Below are positions 1 through 12,080 of a stretch of DNA of 64,000 bases, in pieces. Both the position numbers and the translations under genes were made by a program. The notes beneath the pieces were generated by a model. That model saw nothing but the letters and a program-made list of their open reading frames with translations. It did no database searches and had not been told where the DNA came from. Source of the DNA: Hydractinia symbiolongicarpus. Its lineage: Eukaryota > Cnidaria > Hydrozoa > Anthoathecata > Hydractiniidae. Location of the stretch: contig NC_079882.1 of NCBI RefSeq assembly GCF_029227915.1, positions 7,130,001 to 7,194,000 of the forward strand, read 5' to 3'. The stretch's first letter is position 1, and each line of letters opens with the position of its first letter.

Positions 1-960
1 TGTCAGACTTTTTAAATAAGACCATTTTCAGTATTCTGTATCGTAGTTGTGGTAAGTTAAAACCGCCATTACTTGCGTTTTGTAAAGAATTATCTATCCA
101 AATTCGTGTTTTATATTTAAAGCTTGCACTAAATATCACTATGATTATAAGAACAAAGATCTTACTACCAGAAGAATGACTATAGTGAAGAAACGCAGTT
201 ATTTTTGTTTGAATATATAAATAGAAATAATATCCCTTAAACTTGATACGTCCGAACGTATAATTCAACAATATGAAACCAATGAAACAAGCATTAACCT
301 TAAAACTCAATCTAAAATAATGGGTCTTTGCATTCAATTCGAATCCTTCGCAGAGTAGGAAATTGAAAAATTGATTGATCAAATGTTACGATATCAATCT
401 TCGATTAACAGAGGGGAACAAAGCTTTTTGTTTTTATATTATAAAGTTAATATTTAAAAGAGTGTATATGCAACCGTAAAATCCGTATTTATCTAGATAC
501 AAGCGCATGCGCAGCTACGTAGGACGCGTCCTTTTGCGAGTAAGATAATGAAAACGTCTTTTCAAAAACTACTCTTTTATATTAAACTTTAAAACAATTA
601 TTAAACAATTTACCTTTTCTAACAGAAAAAGTATCCCTGGGAACGAAGTTGACTCAAGTGATTAATAATTTTAAACAGATGTAAACAAAACACATAATGA
701 AGCCCGATGATTTCTTTGACGTTCACTAATATAATCTTTTTACAACATCAACCTTCTCAGAATCTACTTGCAAAATTTAATTAACCGTAATTAATTTTGC
801 ACTTCAAATATCAAAATTTTAGGCAAATGTGACATATTGATTTTGTCACTTAGATAGCGTTTGCCATTATCAAGCTTATTATCTCGAACTTCCCCTTGGC
901 AAACAAAAGAGTGCGTATTTTGTCATTCAAATGGAATTTGGACTTATTCGCCGACGCAGT

Positions 961-970
961 TATATAAAAG
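961..970 (+). promoter_or_regulatory. TATA box of the 335-aa gene (left copy)
   Basis: TATATAAAAG lies 75 nt upstream of the start codon at 1045, a normal spacing for a TATA promoter with a 5' leader of about 45-50 nt. A palindromic NRF1-like site, GCGCATGCGC, sits further upstream at 503-512. Both are repeated in the right copy. Function is inferred from sequence and spacing. Confidence 0.6.
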
Positions 971-1044
971 CAGAAGTTATTGAAATCTCGCCATTAAAAA
1001 ATCAACTTTTTTTACCCAAGTGGAATATTTAACAGGAGAAATTT

Positions 1045-2052
1045 ATGTCTCTAGGTTCAATTTGCGCATGCGTTCTGGGAACGCTGTTATTGTTAACCAT
1101 TGGTTTCACGTTTCTTGGTTTATATGTCGATCAATGCGTTCTTGGCAAAGGCAATTCTTTAAAAGTGCAGATAAATAGTATATCGTTAAAATCCCGCCCT
1201 ACCGACAACGTACTTTTAGGATGGGAATCCCTGTTTGGCAAACCAGCCGATGAAATCTTAGCTCACTTGAAGTCAGGTTTTATCTGCTATAAAAAAACCG
1301 AACCTCGAAGTATAAAACAGCACGAGACTCTTAACTATGGCGAAGAACTTTCGATTAATACTTTTTACAAAAGTGGGTTTGAATTTTGGTTGCAGGAATC
1401 TGATGGTGGATTTGAAGGCAAGGACGACGTTTCGAAGAAATACACGGTCTCCAGTGATCAATTAGATCAAGTAAGAAAAGCATTCAAACATGGCATCACA
1501 GAAAATGTAAAGTTAGATTATACAGTCGTTGTGCACGGGGCGAATATTTTCCAAGAAAATAAGTGGTTCGGTTTTATTGCTAAAAATTTATGCATAAGTG
1601 CATTAGACTTTGTGTCTGGTCCTGCAGCCAGAATTGGTCGAAAGGTGGCACGGAAAACCATTCTAAAATCATCCAAAATGGCCAGACTTTATTCTACAGT
1701 TAAAAGTCAATATAAGGGAAGAACAATTACGAAAAAGAAGTTGTATAAAGCTATGCTTGCGTACCAATATAGCGAAGGCTCACAAGCGTTAGATGCTATG
1801 GGCGTTAATGCAAGATTTGTGATCAAGAAATGGGCATTGAGTGAAACGACCTTACGTAATGAGATGAGAAAGACAGTGTACGCTACCACTGGCAAAGATG
1901 GCTTGAATACATACCAGAGACTCAACAGCGAGCTTGATACGTGGAGTGGTTACATGGAATCATTGACTGATTCGATGGAATTTTGTTTGTCCGAAATTAT
2001 ACCGAAAGCACGAAAGGCGTTGTATCATGTCCATGTCACAATAACAGAGTAA
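1045..2052 (+). CDS. Uncharacterised 335-aa protein with N-terminal membrane segment (copy 1)
   Basis: Single-exon open frame of 335 residues and stop. I do not recognise the family. Residues about 5-27 form one uninterrupted hydrophobic stretch, so it is either a signal peptide or a single membrane anchor; the rest is soluble and lysine-rich. The C-terminal half (about 190-335) looks helical and strongly basic, with a KTILKSSKMARLYSTVKSQY segment. There is no recognisable catalytic motif. The start follows a TATA box by 75 nt in an acceptable context (GAGAAATTTATG). A candidate poly(A) signal, AATAAA, lies at 2531-2536. The duplicate at 9442 differs by Leu57 here against Phe57 there. An intact frame in both copies argues that it is a real gene, but purifying selection cannot be claimed from such young copies. 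It may be lineage-restricted. Confidence 0.75.
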   Translation: MSLGSICACVLGTLLLLTIGFTFLGLYVDQCVLGKGNSLKVQINSISLKSRPTDNVLLGWESLFGKPADEILAHLKSGFICYKKTEPRSIKQHETLNYGEELSINTFYKSGFEFWLQESDGGFEGKDDVSKKYTVSSDQLDQVRKAFKHGITENVKLDYTVVVHGANIFQENKWFGFIAKNLCISALDFVSGPAARIGRKVARKTILKSSKMARLYSTVKSQYKGRTITKKKLYKAMLAYQYSEGSQALDAMGVNARFVIKKWALSETTLRNEMRKTVYATTGKDGLNTYQRLNSELDTWSGYMESLTDSMEFCLSEIIPKARKALYHVHVTITE

Positions 2053-3654
2053 AAAATCCAGGCTAAGTGAAAGCATGAAGCTGGCTCGAACGTGTTGCCA
2101 GCAAACAAAAACAAAATGGTACATCGATATAAACACTGTTTTGTTATTATGACTTATAAATACTTTTTAATTTTTGTTCAAGCGTAAGAAAAACCCCTAA
2201 TACACCTGAATTTATTTTATGGCTAATTCGAATGTAAAAAAATGATGTGTTGATCTGGTTTTAGAACTATCTTACTATAAAATAATCATGTTTCATTCTT
2301 TTATGCATTAAAAACAACGCAAACAAAATTTGGAAAAATGTTATTGTTTTGTTTATTTGGAGTGATTCAAGAAAATTGGTTAAAGAGCTGTTGATGTTTC
2401 AAGCGGGCGTATAAATAGCGTTGTTCGGGATTTAGTGTTCCACACAATCTAACTGCCAAATTCGTGTTTAAAAAAAATACGTTGCAAGCGTTTCTCATTA
2501 CTTCTTTTACAGTTTTTGTTGTCGTGGCAAAATAAATCTCTTTTTTAAGGAATCTTAAGGGAGTGAGTATATAGTAGGCGTTGACCCGATGTTGTCTTGA
2601 TTAAGGGCAAGGAAGTCAAACGATCCGAGTAAAAGCCGGTTTATCAAATCATATGCAATTGCATGGGTCGAGGTAAAACAAGTATTTTATTTTTATGTCG
2701 TAAGGTTTTTCTTTCTACATCCTAGGCTTAACACGTGTAGTTAGGACGACTCGAGTTCAAGTATAGACATGCACGTAAGTTTATAAAAGCCATGCAGTAT
2801 TAATAGACTATTGAAACATGATATGCACTAATGTTGTCCAAACCTATGGAAAAAGTGGCACCAGCCGCTTTCGTTTCATGCCAGTGTTGCCACTAAAACT
2901 TGATCTTGGAGAATATCCCTACAAGGTTATATTTAGTCTTTTGCATCTAGCAAGAACAACCAGTTCGAAAAGTGGTGTTTTTTCCCTCTAATCGCGTATG
3001 TTTGCCCTGACGAAGTTTTTAAATAGTGTATAGAATTCTTATGTTAAGAATTATCAAATTGGCAGCAAATTGCAATATCTTCACTTTCCATCTACCACAA
3101 CCACCATATTTTTATATGTGAAAAAACAGGAAATAAAATAAAATTAACAAAGTGATTGGCCAATTTAAAACAATTCATAACTTTAATCATTTCTTATTTA
3201 TATTTCTGTGAAAGAATGGTTAATTCTTTGAACAGGGTATGTGTTTGACGTAACTGGTTGATCCAATAAATAACTGCCTTCCACGTCAATATATTAATCG
3301 TCAAGGTTTTTCCTACTTATAATAATGTCAAACGCAAAAAGTGCTAGGAACAATGTTTTTGGGGCTAATGTGTAAACTTTAAAGTTTGTCCAAGTACTAA
3401 CAAAAACCAGAAAAAACAAGCTGGGAAAGACATTTTCCAGCAATTAGGAGACTAATTAAAAGTTCTATGAGCAGCAGCCATGGTGCCACCTCACAGTTAA
3501 GCATAAACTTTTTAATTTAAATTTTTTATCGATCTCCCCACTGTAACAAACATGCTGCGGTTTTGAGCTACTAAACTTAGAATTTATGATAGTTAAAGAA
3601 AGAAATTTTATTGTAGTTCTTAAAAATTTAATTTTTTTTGTGTTTTATTTTTAG

Positions 3655-6600
3655 AAACGTTGAAACCATGATCCACTTGTTTAAGGGAAACATTGGAACT
3701 GGTATTTTAAGTTTACCATCGGCTATAAAACACGCTGGTTTAATCGCTGGACCTGTTATACTGTTACTAGTTGCATTCATGGCAGTTCACTGTATGCATC
3801 TTCTGGTGCGTTGCTCTCATTACTTTTGTAAAAAGTGAGTATCATTGTCACAATACATTACTAGAATCTCTATAATAATGCGCCAGTTCTGTGTGTCTGT
3901 AACAGGCAAAGTGCTTATTTATTTAAGTAACTGAAAAATGCATGTCTATTATGTTAAATTTTCTGACGTTACGGCACGACGTCAATAACACTACTTTACC
4001 GTCAATATCCTATATTAAATTAATGAAGCCGTTACAGTGTACTTAAAACTTTGAGGCAAAATAACTTGGAAACAAGGTGGTGACGTCAATGATTTTTCAC
4101 CGGGTAGGTAACTAGGGACCACCTGGGACCAATTTGGGTAAGTTTCCCAAACCTGGGTCCCCGAATCCGTTTCAGAATGGACGGGTTATATGGCGTTTAT
4201 ATGGCGTCATCAAAAAATCTTTAAACCCTAATATCTCTGCAACCGTTTGTCAAAAGTACATGATCCTATACATTTTCTTGCTCACCGTTTAACTGTGTTT
4301 AACTGTTCATCAAAAACATACGATATTATACATTATTTTGATCAGCGTTTCAACCTCTACTTATTACAGACAATGAATGAGTAAATTTCACCAATTTTCT
4401 TTTTGTATATGCATTGCTGACGTCAGCAAAAAATCTAAAGCAACCTATTTTTCCATTGTTTTGCCTAAGTGGATTTTTTCACGGGCTTTATCGACTAGTA
4501 TATCAATAATTATTAATAAAACACCTGGAAATATTTGTTTCCTTTATTTTAGAATAAAAAGGGAAGCTCTTTCTTATGGTGAAGTTGCCAACGAATGTTT
4601 CAAACCAGCTTTGGGTTCGAGATCGAAATATGCAAAGTATGTCTTTTTTTATTATTATCAAACTGATTCACGAAGTGTTGACCAATTAGAATTGATTTTA
4701 ATACTGATGCATGAAATGATAAATCTCAAATTTGCAGTCTGTACTGTGTACTCAAGAAAAAAGCTTTATAAAATTTTTCAGAATTCGTTTGAAAAGTCAA
4801 AGAAAAATATATCTGGTAAAAAAGACAGAAGAAAAAAACATTTCCCTGAGAAAAAGAAGGGAAAATATTTTAAAAACTATGATAGAGTTGTTATATTTTT
4901 ATCAGTACAATGTTGATTTACAAAGTGTGTTGCTTGTGTCTAATGACGAATTTACTTTGTGCCATATTAAACTTTTTATTCTCGCTGTATTTTGTTGCAA
5001 AACTATCAAGACTGACGTATCTCAAAAATCGCAAAATGTTGTTGTGTGAAACAAAAGAAAGTGCGAATTAAAAAAAACCTATAATCGAAACACAATTAAC
5101 TTCAAATTTTACAAAAAAACATGTTCGGTCTTGAAAATTTCTGGAACATTCTGGAAACAAATTTTTCCTGAAAAATCCTGGAATTTCGGATGTCTTAGGA
5201 TTGTTCTGGGAAAAAAGTAACCGTGTGGTCTTTGCAAATCGAAAAGAAAACACTATTTTCTCAGATCCCAGAGTTCCAGAAATTTTTCAATGGTTTGCCG
5301 TTTTGTCCTGAAATCGTCGCGATGTTTCAAATAATAATGTCGTGAAAAAAAAATGTCCTAGAAAGTCCTGAAATTCATATTTTAATTCACTATCGTCATC
5401 ATGTTAGACCCCGCAAGTGTGCGGTCAAAATAAAATCCATACCGCATTGCACGTTTCGTCATTCTGCATATTCGAGAAAAAGCTCGTAGCGTAAGAACTA
5501 AAATTCTGAGAGTTAAGGTTAGAGAGAAAAATCAAGTTCTGGCCAACGGACTAGAGGTTTTTTTTAAGCTAGAGAGAAATTAAAGACTGAGTGTTCAGAA
5601 GTTAACTTCAGGATAATGTATCTTGTTTAGAACAGTGATTAATACATTCCTAGTAGTGACGCAGTTGGGATTCTGTTCTATCTATTTTGTGTTTGTTGCA
5701 TCAACAATTGTTGAAGTAGCTGGTTTGGAGCACAAACTCGACCAAAGAATCGTCATCATTTGTTTAGCCGTCCCCGTCATCTTCTTTTCCTACATACGTA
5801 GTCTTGAAAAATTAGCCTATTTATCCGTCGTCGCGAATATTTGCTGTGTTTTTGGACTAATCGTAGTGTATCAGTTTCTAGCAAGAGATTTGAAGGATCC
5901 GAAGACGCTTCCGTATTTCGCTGGCTGGACTGATTTACCAATGTTTTTGGGGATGGCTATTTTTTCATTCGAAGGGATTGGAGTGGTATGTTGTTTTACA
6001 GTTGTTAAACTCATTGATATTTTAATTGATTGATTGATTAAATTATATTCTCGTTGGTCCAACTGTTTGCGTCTTGTTTATTCAAACCTTTTTTTGTAGG
6101 TTTTACCGTTAGAGAACGAAATGAAAAAGCCTGAAGATTTCGACTGGGTGCTTAATGTGGGCATGAGCGTGGTCACTTTTATGTTTATATCGATGGGTTT
6201 GCTTGGTTATTTAGCTTTTGGTGATGCAGTTGAAGGCAGTGTGTCGCTAAACCTGCCAGACACATGGTGAGTCTCTCTTGAATTTCTTATTAGAAGGGTA
6301 CGAATTGTTTCGTGAGTGCTCTCCTCCCTTGTGCACTCTTAGTGTCAAAGTATAGCTTAGATGGCTGTAAACATTTCTCACTTCAATTCGGCTTTCAAAC
6401 TCACTACGTTGAAAATCAGTTACCAATCTCCTTTACATTTTCCATATTGTTATCTAGATATTTAGATATTTTTTTTCTTACCAATATATCTTTGTCCTTT
6501 ATCTTTAGTCAACGATTTAAGAAATAATAACACCGATTTCATTTTTTAGGTTGTATGACTTGGTTAAAATCGCGTACGCCCTTGCCATGTTTTTAACATA

Positions 6601-7797
6601 CTTTCTTCAGTTTTATGTGCCCATTCAGATCATGTTACCTTCTGTGTTGAATAAATATCAGAAACGACATGGTTCATGTTTTGAATATTCGTTTCGAACT
6701 TTCCTTGTATTGCTGACAAGTGAGTTAATATTTTTTATTTTATATTTTGTTTTTTTATTTCCTTTTACAACACACGACTAAAAGGAAATTGGTACTTATC
6801 ATTTATAGTAACCATGCTTCTGTGTTTTAAGTATTTGTTGGAATTTTATTTTTTAATTTTTGAGATAATGAGCTGAAATACACCGAGCTGAGCTTCCTTG
6901 TTTTCTTATCAGCAGGAGAGATTCTAGTGAGGAATCCCTGTTGCCGACATTGAACCCAGCAACCTTCTCGCTATATATCAGCGTGTGTTTAATGTCAAAA
7001 ACATACTTTAAAAAAATTGCGCAGTTACATCTTTCTTTCGTGAAATCACGAAAAACATGAAGACGAAAAACATTCAAAAATTAATTATCGACAGTAAAGG
7101 TTGTTATTTTACATTTTTTCATATAAGATTAACGTTTATAAGCATATTTAGGCTTAGATAGGATATAATAGGTGTATTTCCCGGCTTTGGTGAATCCTTC
7201 TAATATGTGTTTTTTGCTTGTTTTATAGGTATTTCAATTAGGCAATCTTCTCCTTTTTTCCTTTGCACAATAGGACTTAATTAACACTTCTATACCTATG
7301 TTTGAACCTAGCCTTGTGCCAATATACTTTTAGTTTTGTCGCTGTTTATTTCTTTGTTTGCTATGAGAAAGAATGCAGAACAGCTCATTTCAAATTGTCA
7401 CTTGCTTATATAAAAAAAACATGTAATATGTCTTATCAGCTTTGTGATGCGTGTCTTATTTAATCTCACTTCAGGTGCTTTGGCGGCCAGCATACCTCAA
7501 CTTGATAATTTCATCGCACTTATCGGAGCAGTTGCAAGTTCTGGTCTAGCGATTATCTTTCCTCCCTTGTTTCATATCCTGACTTTCCGAAAAAATGGTC
7601 TAACAATACTCGAGCTTATAAAAGACATTTTTATTATATCTGTTGGTGTAATCGCGTTTGCTGTGGGAGGATACACAGCTGTTACGAATATCGTCAAAGG
7701 ATTTGACAGCAGCAATCCGAAAGGTCTACACAACGCAAGTATCCATGATAACCATACTAAATCATTCAATCAGATATTTCTTCATTCACTCCATTAA
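3655..7797 (+). CDS. SLC36A: Proton-coupled amino acid transporter, SLC36 (PAT) family, 5' exon(s) missing
   Basis: Six exons join in frame to give 425 residues: 3655-3834, 4553-4636, 5631-5985, 6100-6266, 6550-6719 and 7475-7797. The product is a polytopic Aa_trans/SLC36 protein, which moves small amino acids with protons across plasma or lysosomal membranes. Signatures in order are HLFKGNIGTGILSLPSAIKH (membrane segment 1), VHCMHLLVRCSH, VVTQLGFCSIYFVF, AIFSFEGIGVVLPLENEMKK, YLAFGD, SVSLNLPDTW, TYFLQFYVPIQI and IPQLDNFIALIGAVASS. Human SLC36 proteins are about 475 residues, so only the N-terminal cytosolic tail is absent. The first listed exon starts with one base of a split codon, so an upstream exon is required. 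None is visible in 3354-3654, which may mean this duplicate was cut off from its own 5' end. A poly(A) signal AATAAA is at 8284-8289. Confidence 0.93.
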
Positions 7798-8037
7798 GCA
7801 GGTTCAAATCGTAAATCTGAAGATTTTGGTGTTATTTTATTAACCTTTCTGAGACTAAACAAGATGTGGGTTACTTTGTAAACTCATAATTATATTCCGT
7901 TATACTTTTTTGTGCACTTGTCCTGCTCTCTCATGTTCTTGCTAAGTTCCCTGGTGGAAATAACCGAAAAACCGCTTTATTAGATGGAAATCAGTCTTTT
8001 GTGACATTTTCGGGATTATTAGATGTAGCTACTAGCA

Positions 8038-8121
8038 AGTGATGAGGGTGTAATCTTCAGTGATGAGGGCGTGATCTTCAGTGATGCGGGCGTAATCTTC
8101 AGTGATGAGGGCGTGTCAAGC
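8038..8121. repeat. 21-bp tandem repeat, four units
   Basis: Four units of the type AGTGATGAGGGCGTAATCTTC start at 8038, 8059, 8080 and 8101, with single-base differences. They lie about 240 bp past the SLC36 stop codon, before its likely poly(A) signal, so they are probably transcribed in the 3' UTR. Confidence 0.9.
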
Positions 8122-9357
8122 AACTCTGCGGACGTAAAGAGTAAATGAAAATTCTGTGACAAGCCCTTAGTACGGAAATATTTTAATGACTTAAAATATG
8201 TTTTATTGTTAAAAATAGTTGTTTATATTTTAATATTAATTTGATACTTCTATATAACTAAAGGATTTTTCTACGTTTTATAGAATAAAAGAAAATGCAA
8301 CGAATTGTTATTATTTTTTTAATATATTTACCATAGCCACGTTTATTTAGATTTATTTACAATACTCGGTCATCCCTTGTGTGATCTTACAATCATGTGT
8401 CAGACTTTTTAAATAAGACCATTTTCAGTATTCTGTATCGTAGTTGTGGTAAGTTAAAACCGCCATTACTTGCGTTTTGTAAAGAATTATCTATCCAAAT
8501 TCGTGTTTTATATTTAAAGCTTGCACTAAATATCACTATGATTATAAGAACAAAGATCTTACTACCAGAAGAATGACTATAGTGAAGAAACGCAGTTATT
8601 TTTGTTTGAATATATAAATAGAAATAATATCCCTTAAACTTGATACGTCCGAACGTATAATTCAACAATATGAAACCAATGAAACAAGCATTAACCTTAA
8701 AACTCAATCTAAAATAATGGGTCTTTGCATTCAATTCGAATCCTTCGCAGAGTAGGAAATTGAAAAATTGATTGATCAAATGTTACGATATCAATCTTCG
8801 ATTAACAGAGGGGAACAAAGCTTTTTGTTTTTATATTATAAAGTTAATATTTAAAAGAGTGTATATGCAACCGTAAAATCCGTATTTATCTAGATACAAG
8901 CGCATGCGCAGCTACGTAGGACGCGTCCTTTTGCGAGTAAGATAATGAAAACGTCTTTTCAAAAACTACTCTTTTATATTAAACTTTAAAACAATTATTA
9001 AACAATTTACCTTTTCTAACAGAAAAAGTATCCCTGGGAACGAAGTTGACTCAAGTGATTAATAATTTTAAACAGATGTAAACAAAACACATAATGAAGC
9101 CCGATGATTTCTTTGACGTTCACTAATATAATCTTTTTACAACATCAACCTTCTCAGAATCTACTTGCAAAATTTAATTAACCGTAATTAATTTTGCACT
9201 TCAAATATCAAAATTTTAGGCAAATGTGACATATTGATTTTGTCACTTAGATAGCGTTTGCCATTATCAAGCTTATTATCTCGAACTTCCCCTTGGCAAA
9301 CAAAAGAGTGCGTATTTTGTCATTCAAATGGAATTTGGACTTATTCGCCGACGCAGT

Positions 9358-9367
9358 TATATAAAAG
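9358..9367 (+). promoter_or_regulatory. TATA box of the 335-aa gene (right copy)
   Basis: Same TATATAAAAG as in the left copy, again 75 nt before the start codon. The upstream NRF1-like palindrome is at 8900-8909. Both copies of the gene therefore keep an identical proximal promoter. Confidence 0.6.
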
Positions 9368-9441
9368 CAGAAGTTATTGAAATCTCGCCATTAAAAAATC
9401 AACTTTTTTTACCCAAGTGGAATATTTAACAGGAGAAATTT

Positions 9442-10449
9442 ATGTCTCTAGGTTCAATTTGCGCATGCGTTCTGGGAACGCTGTTATTGTTAACCATTGG
9501 TTTCACGTTTCTTGGTTTATATGTCGATCAATGCGTTCTTGGCAAAGGCAATTCTTTAAAAGTGCAGATAAATAGTATATCGTTAAAATCCCGCCCTACC
9601 GACAACGTATTTTTAGGATGGGAATCCCTGTTTGGCAAACCAGCCGATGAAATCTTAGCTCACTTGAAGTCAGGTTTTATCTGCTATAAAAAAACCGAAC
9701 CTCGAAGTATAAAACAGCACGAGACTCTTAACTATGGCGAAGAACTTTCGATTAATACTTTTTACAAAAGTGGGTTTGAATTTTGGTTGCAGGAATCTGA
9801 TGGTGGATTTGAAGGCAAGGACGACGTTTCGAAGAAATACACGGTCTCCAGTGATCAATTAGATCAAGTAAGAAAAGCATTCAAACATGGCATCACAGAA
9901 AATGTAAAGTTAGATTATACAGTCGTTGTGCACGGGGCGAATATTTTCCAAGAAAATAAGTGGTTCGGTTTTATTGCTAAAAATTTATGCATAAGTGCAT
10001 TAGACTTTGTGTCTGGTCCTGCAGCCAGAATTGGTCGAAAGGTGGCACGGAAAACCATTCTAAAATCATCCAAAATGGCCAGACTTTATTCTACAGTTAA
10101 AAGTCAATATAAGGGAAGAACAATTACGAAAAAGAAGTTGTATAAAGCTATGCTTGCGTACCAATATAGCGAAGGCTCACAAGCGTTAGATGCTATGGGC
10201 GTTAATGCAAGATTTGTGATCAAGAAATGGGCATTGAGTGAAACGACCTTACGTAATGAGATGAGAAAGACAGTGTACGCTACCACTGGCAAAGATGGCT
10301 TGAATACATACCAGAGACTCAACAGCGAGCTTGATACGTGGAGTGGTTACATGGAATCATTGACTGATTCGATGGAATTTTGTTTGTCCGAAATTATACC
10401 GAAAGCACGAAAGGCGTTGTATCATGTCCATGTCACAATAACAGAGTAA
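9442..10449 (+). CDS. Uncharacterised 335-aa protein with N-terminal membrane segment (copy 2)
   Basis: Duplicate of the gene at 1045-2052, with the same length, promoter and 3' flank; the only residue change is Phe57 for Leu57. It lies about 1.6 kb downstream of the SLC36 stop, on the same strand. As in the first copy there is one N-terminal hydrophobic segment and a basic, probably helical C-terminal half. No family is recognised and no function is proposed. Confidence 0.75.
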   Translation: MSLGSICACVLGTLLLLTIGFTFLGLYVDQCVLGKGNSLKVQINSISLKSRPTDNVFLGWESLFGKPADEILAHLKSGFICYKKTEPRSIKQHETLNYGEELSINTFYKSGFEFWLQESDGGFEGKDDVSKKYTVSSDQLDQVRKAFKHGITENVKLDYTVVVHGANIFQENKWFGFIAKNLCISALDFVSGPAARIGRKVARKTILKSSKMARLYSTVKSQYKGRTITKKKLYKAMLAYQYSEGSQALDAMGVNARFVIKKWALSETTLRNEMRKTVYATTGKDGLNTYQRLNSELDTWSGYMESLTDSMEFCLSEIIPKARKALYHVHVTITE

Positions 10450-11776
10450 AAAATCCAGGCTAAGTGAAAGCATGAAGCTGGCTCGAACGTGTTGCCAGCA
10501 AACAAAAACAAAATGGTACATCGATATAAACACTGTTTTGTTATTATGACTTATAAATACTTTTTAATTTTTGTTCAAGCGTAAGAAAAACCCCTAATAC
10601 ACCTGAATTTATTTTATGGCTAATTCGAATGTAAAAAAATGATGTGTTGATCTGGTTTTAGAACTATCTTACTATAAAATAATCATGTTTCATTCTTTTA
10701 TGCATTAAAAACAACGCAAACAAAATTTGGAAAAATGTTATTGTTTTGTTTATTTGGAGTGATTCAAGAAAATTGGTTAAAGAGCTGTTGATGTTTCAAG
10801 CGGGCGTATAAATAGCGTTGTTCGGGATTTAGTGTTCCACACAATCTAACTGCCAAATTCGTGTTTAAAAAAAATACGTTGCAAGCGTTTCTCATTACTT
10901 CTTTTACAGTTTTTGTTGTCGTGGCAAAATAAATCTCTTTTTTAAGGAATCTTAAGGGAGTGAGTATATAGTAGGCGTTGACCCGATGTTGTCTTGATTA
11001 AGGGCAAGGAAGTCAAACGATCCGAGTAAAAGCCGGTTTATCAAATCATATGCAATTGCATGGGTCGAGGTAAAACAAGTATTTTATTTTTATGTCGTAA
11101 GGTTTTTCTTTCTACATCCTAGGCTTAACACGTGTAGTTAGGACGACTCGAGTTCAAGTATAGACATGCACGTAAGTTTATAAAAGCCATGCAGTATTAA
11201 TAGACTATTGAAACATGATATGCACTAATGTTGTCCAAACCTATGGAAAAAGTGGCACCAGCCGCTTTCGTTTCATGCCAGTGTTGCCACTAAAACTTGA
11301 TCTTGGAGAATATCCCTACAAGGTTATATTTAGTCTTTTGCATCTAGCAAGAACAACCAGTTCGAAAAGTGGTGTTTTTTCCCTCTAATCGCGTATGTTT
11401 GCCCTGACGAAGTTTTTAAATAGTGTATAGAATTCTTATGTTAAGAATTATCAAATTGGCAGCAAATTGCAATATCTTCACTTTCCATCTACCACAACCA
11501 CCATATTTTTATATGTGAAAAAACAGGAAATAAAATAAAATTAACAAAGTGATTGGCCAATTTAAAACAATTCATAACTTTAATCATTTCTTATTTATAT
11601 TTCTGTGAAAGAATGGTTAATTCTTTGAACAGGGTATGTGTTTGACGTAACTGGTTGATCCAATAAATAACTGCCTTCCACGTCAATATATTAATCGTCA
11701 AGGTTTTTCCTACTTATAATAATGTCAAACGCAAAAAGTGCTAGGAACAAGCTTGTATTGTATACCTCTGTGTAGC

Positions 11777-12080
11777 AACCTCTTCCCCTGGGCATCTTGT
11801 ATCTTTTCTGGCATCGTGACGGCATACGAACACGACCATGGTGCAGGTCTGTTCACCACATGAACATTTTGCACAATCTGGGTTACAATTATTATAATTA
11901 TTATTATATGGGTAATAATTATTAACTCTTGATAACCCAGTTTTTGCTATAGGGCAAACCGTGATAAGTAAGCAAAAGTCACGTGACGTAAAGAAAAAAT
12001 TAGGGTGTTTGGCGAGTGGAAAATAGTGGAGGCAAACCAAAACAAGGAAAAGGAAGGAACAGTATGTTTTTGCTTCAGAC
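11777..12080. mobile_element. Partial inverted-repeat element of the CAACCTCGTCCCCAGGG family
   Basis: The sequence from 11777 (CAACCTCTTCCCCTGGGC) and the following TCTTTTCTGGCATCGTGACGGC...ACGAACACG resemble the left end of the complete element at 46606-47283. A GTCACGTGAC motif also occurs in both (here near 11972). No matching right end was found, so the right border is approximate. The element begins 27 bp beyond the edge of the segmental duplication. Confidence 0.45.

Larger units (their letters stand above)
1..3353. repeat. Segmental duplication, left copy
   Basis: This block repeats at 8398-11750 with a constant offset of 8397 bp, so there is no net insertion or deletion between the copies. 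The one difference I noticed is C at 1213 against T at 9610. The match stops sharply after the shared CTAGGAACAA: the left copy continues into the flank of the SLC36 gene, the right copy into unrelated sequence. The left edge lies outside the window. The block holds the 335-residue protein gene with its promoter and 3' flank. Confidence 0.97.
8398..11750. repeat. Segmental duplication, right copy
   Basis: Right copy of the block at 1-3353, in the same orientation. If the event was a simple tandem duplication with period 8397, the full unit is 3354-11750 and includes the SLC36 exons at 3655-7797. The left partner would then begin about 5 kb before the window. Near identity means either a very recent duplication or an assembly artefact; the sequence alone cannot separate these. 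Confidence 0.97.

Noticed and set aside
4377-4916. 179-codon frame overlapping an SLC36 exon
   Set aside because: Only 4553-4636 of it matches SLC36; the rest is intron read-through in AT-rich DNA.
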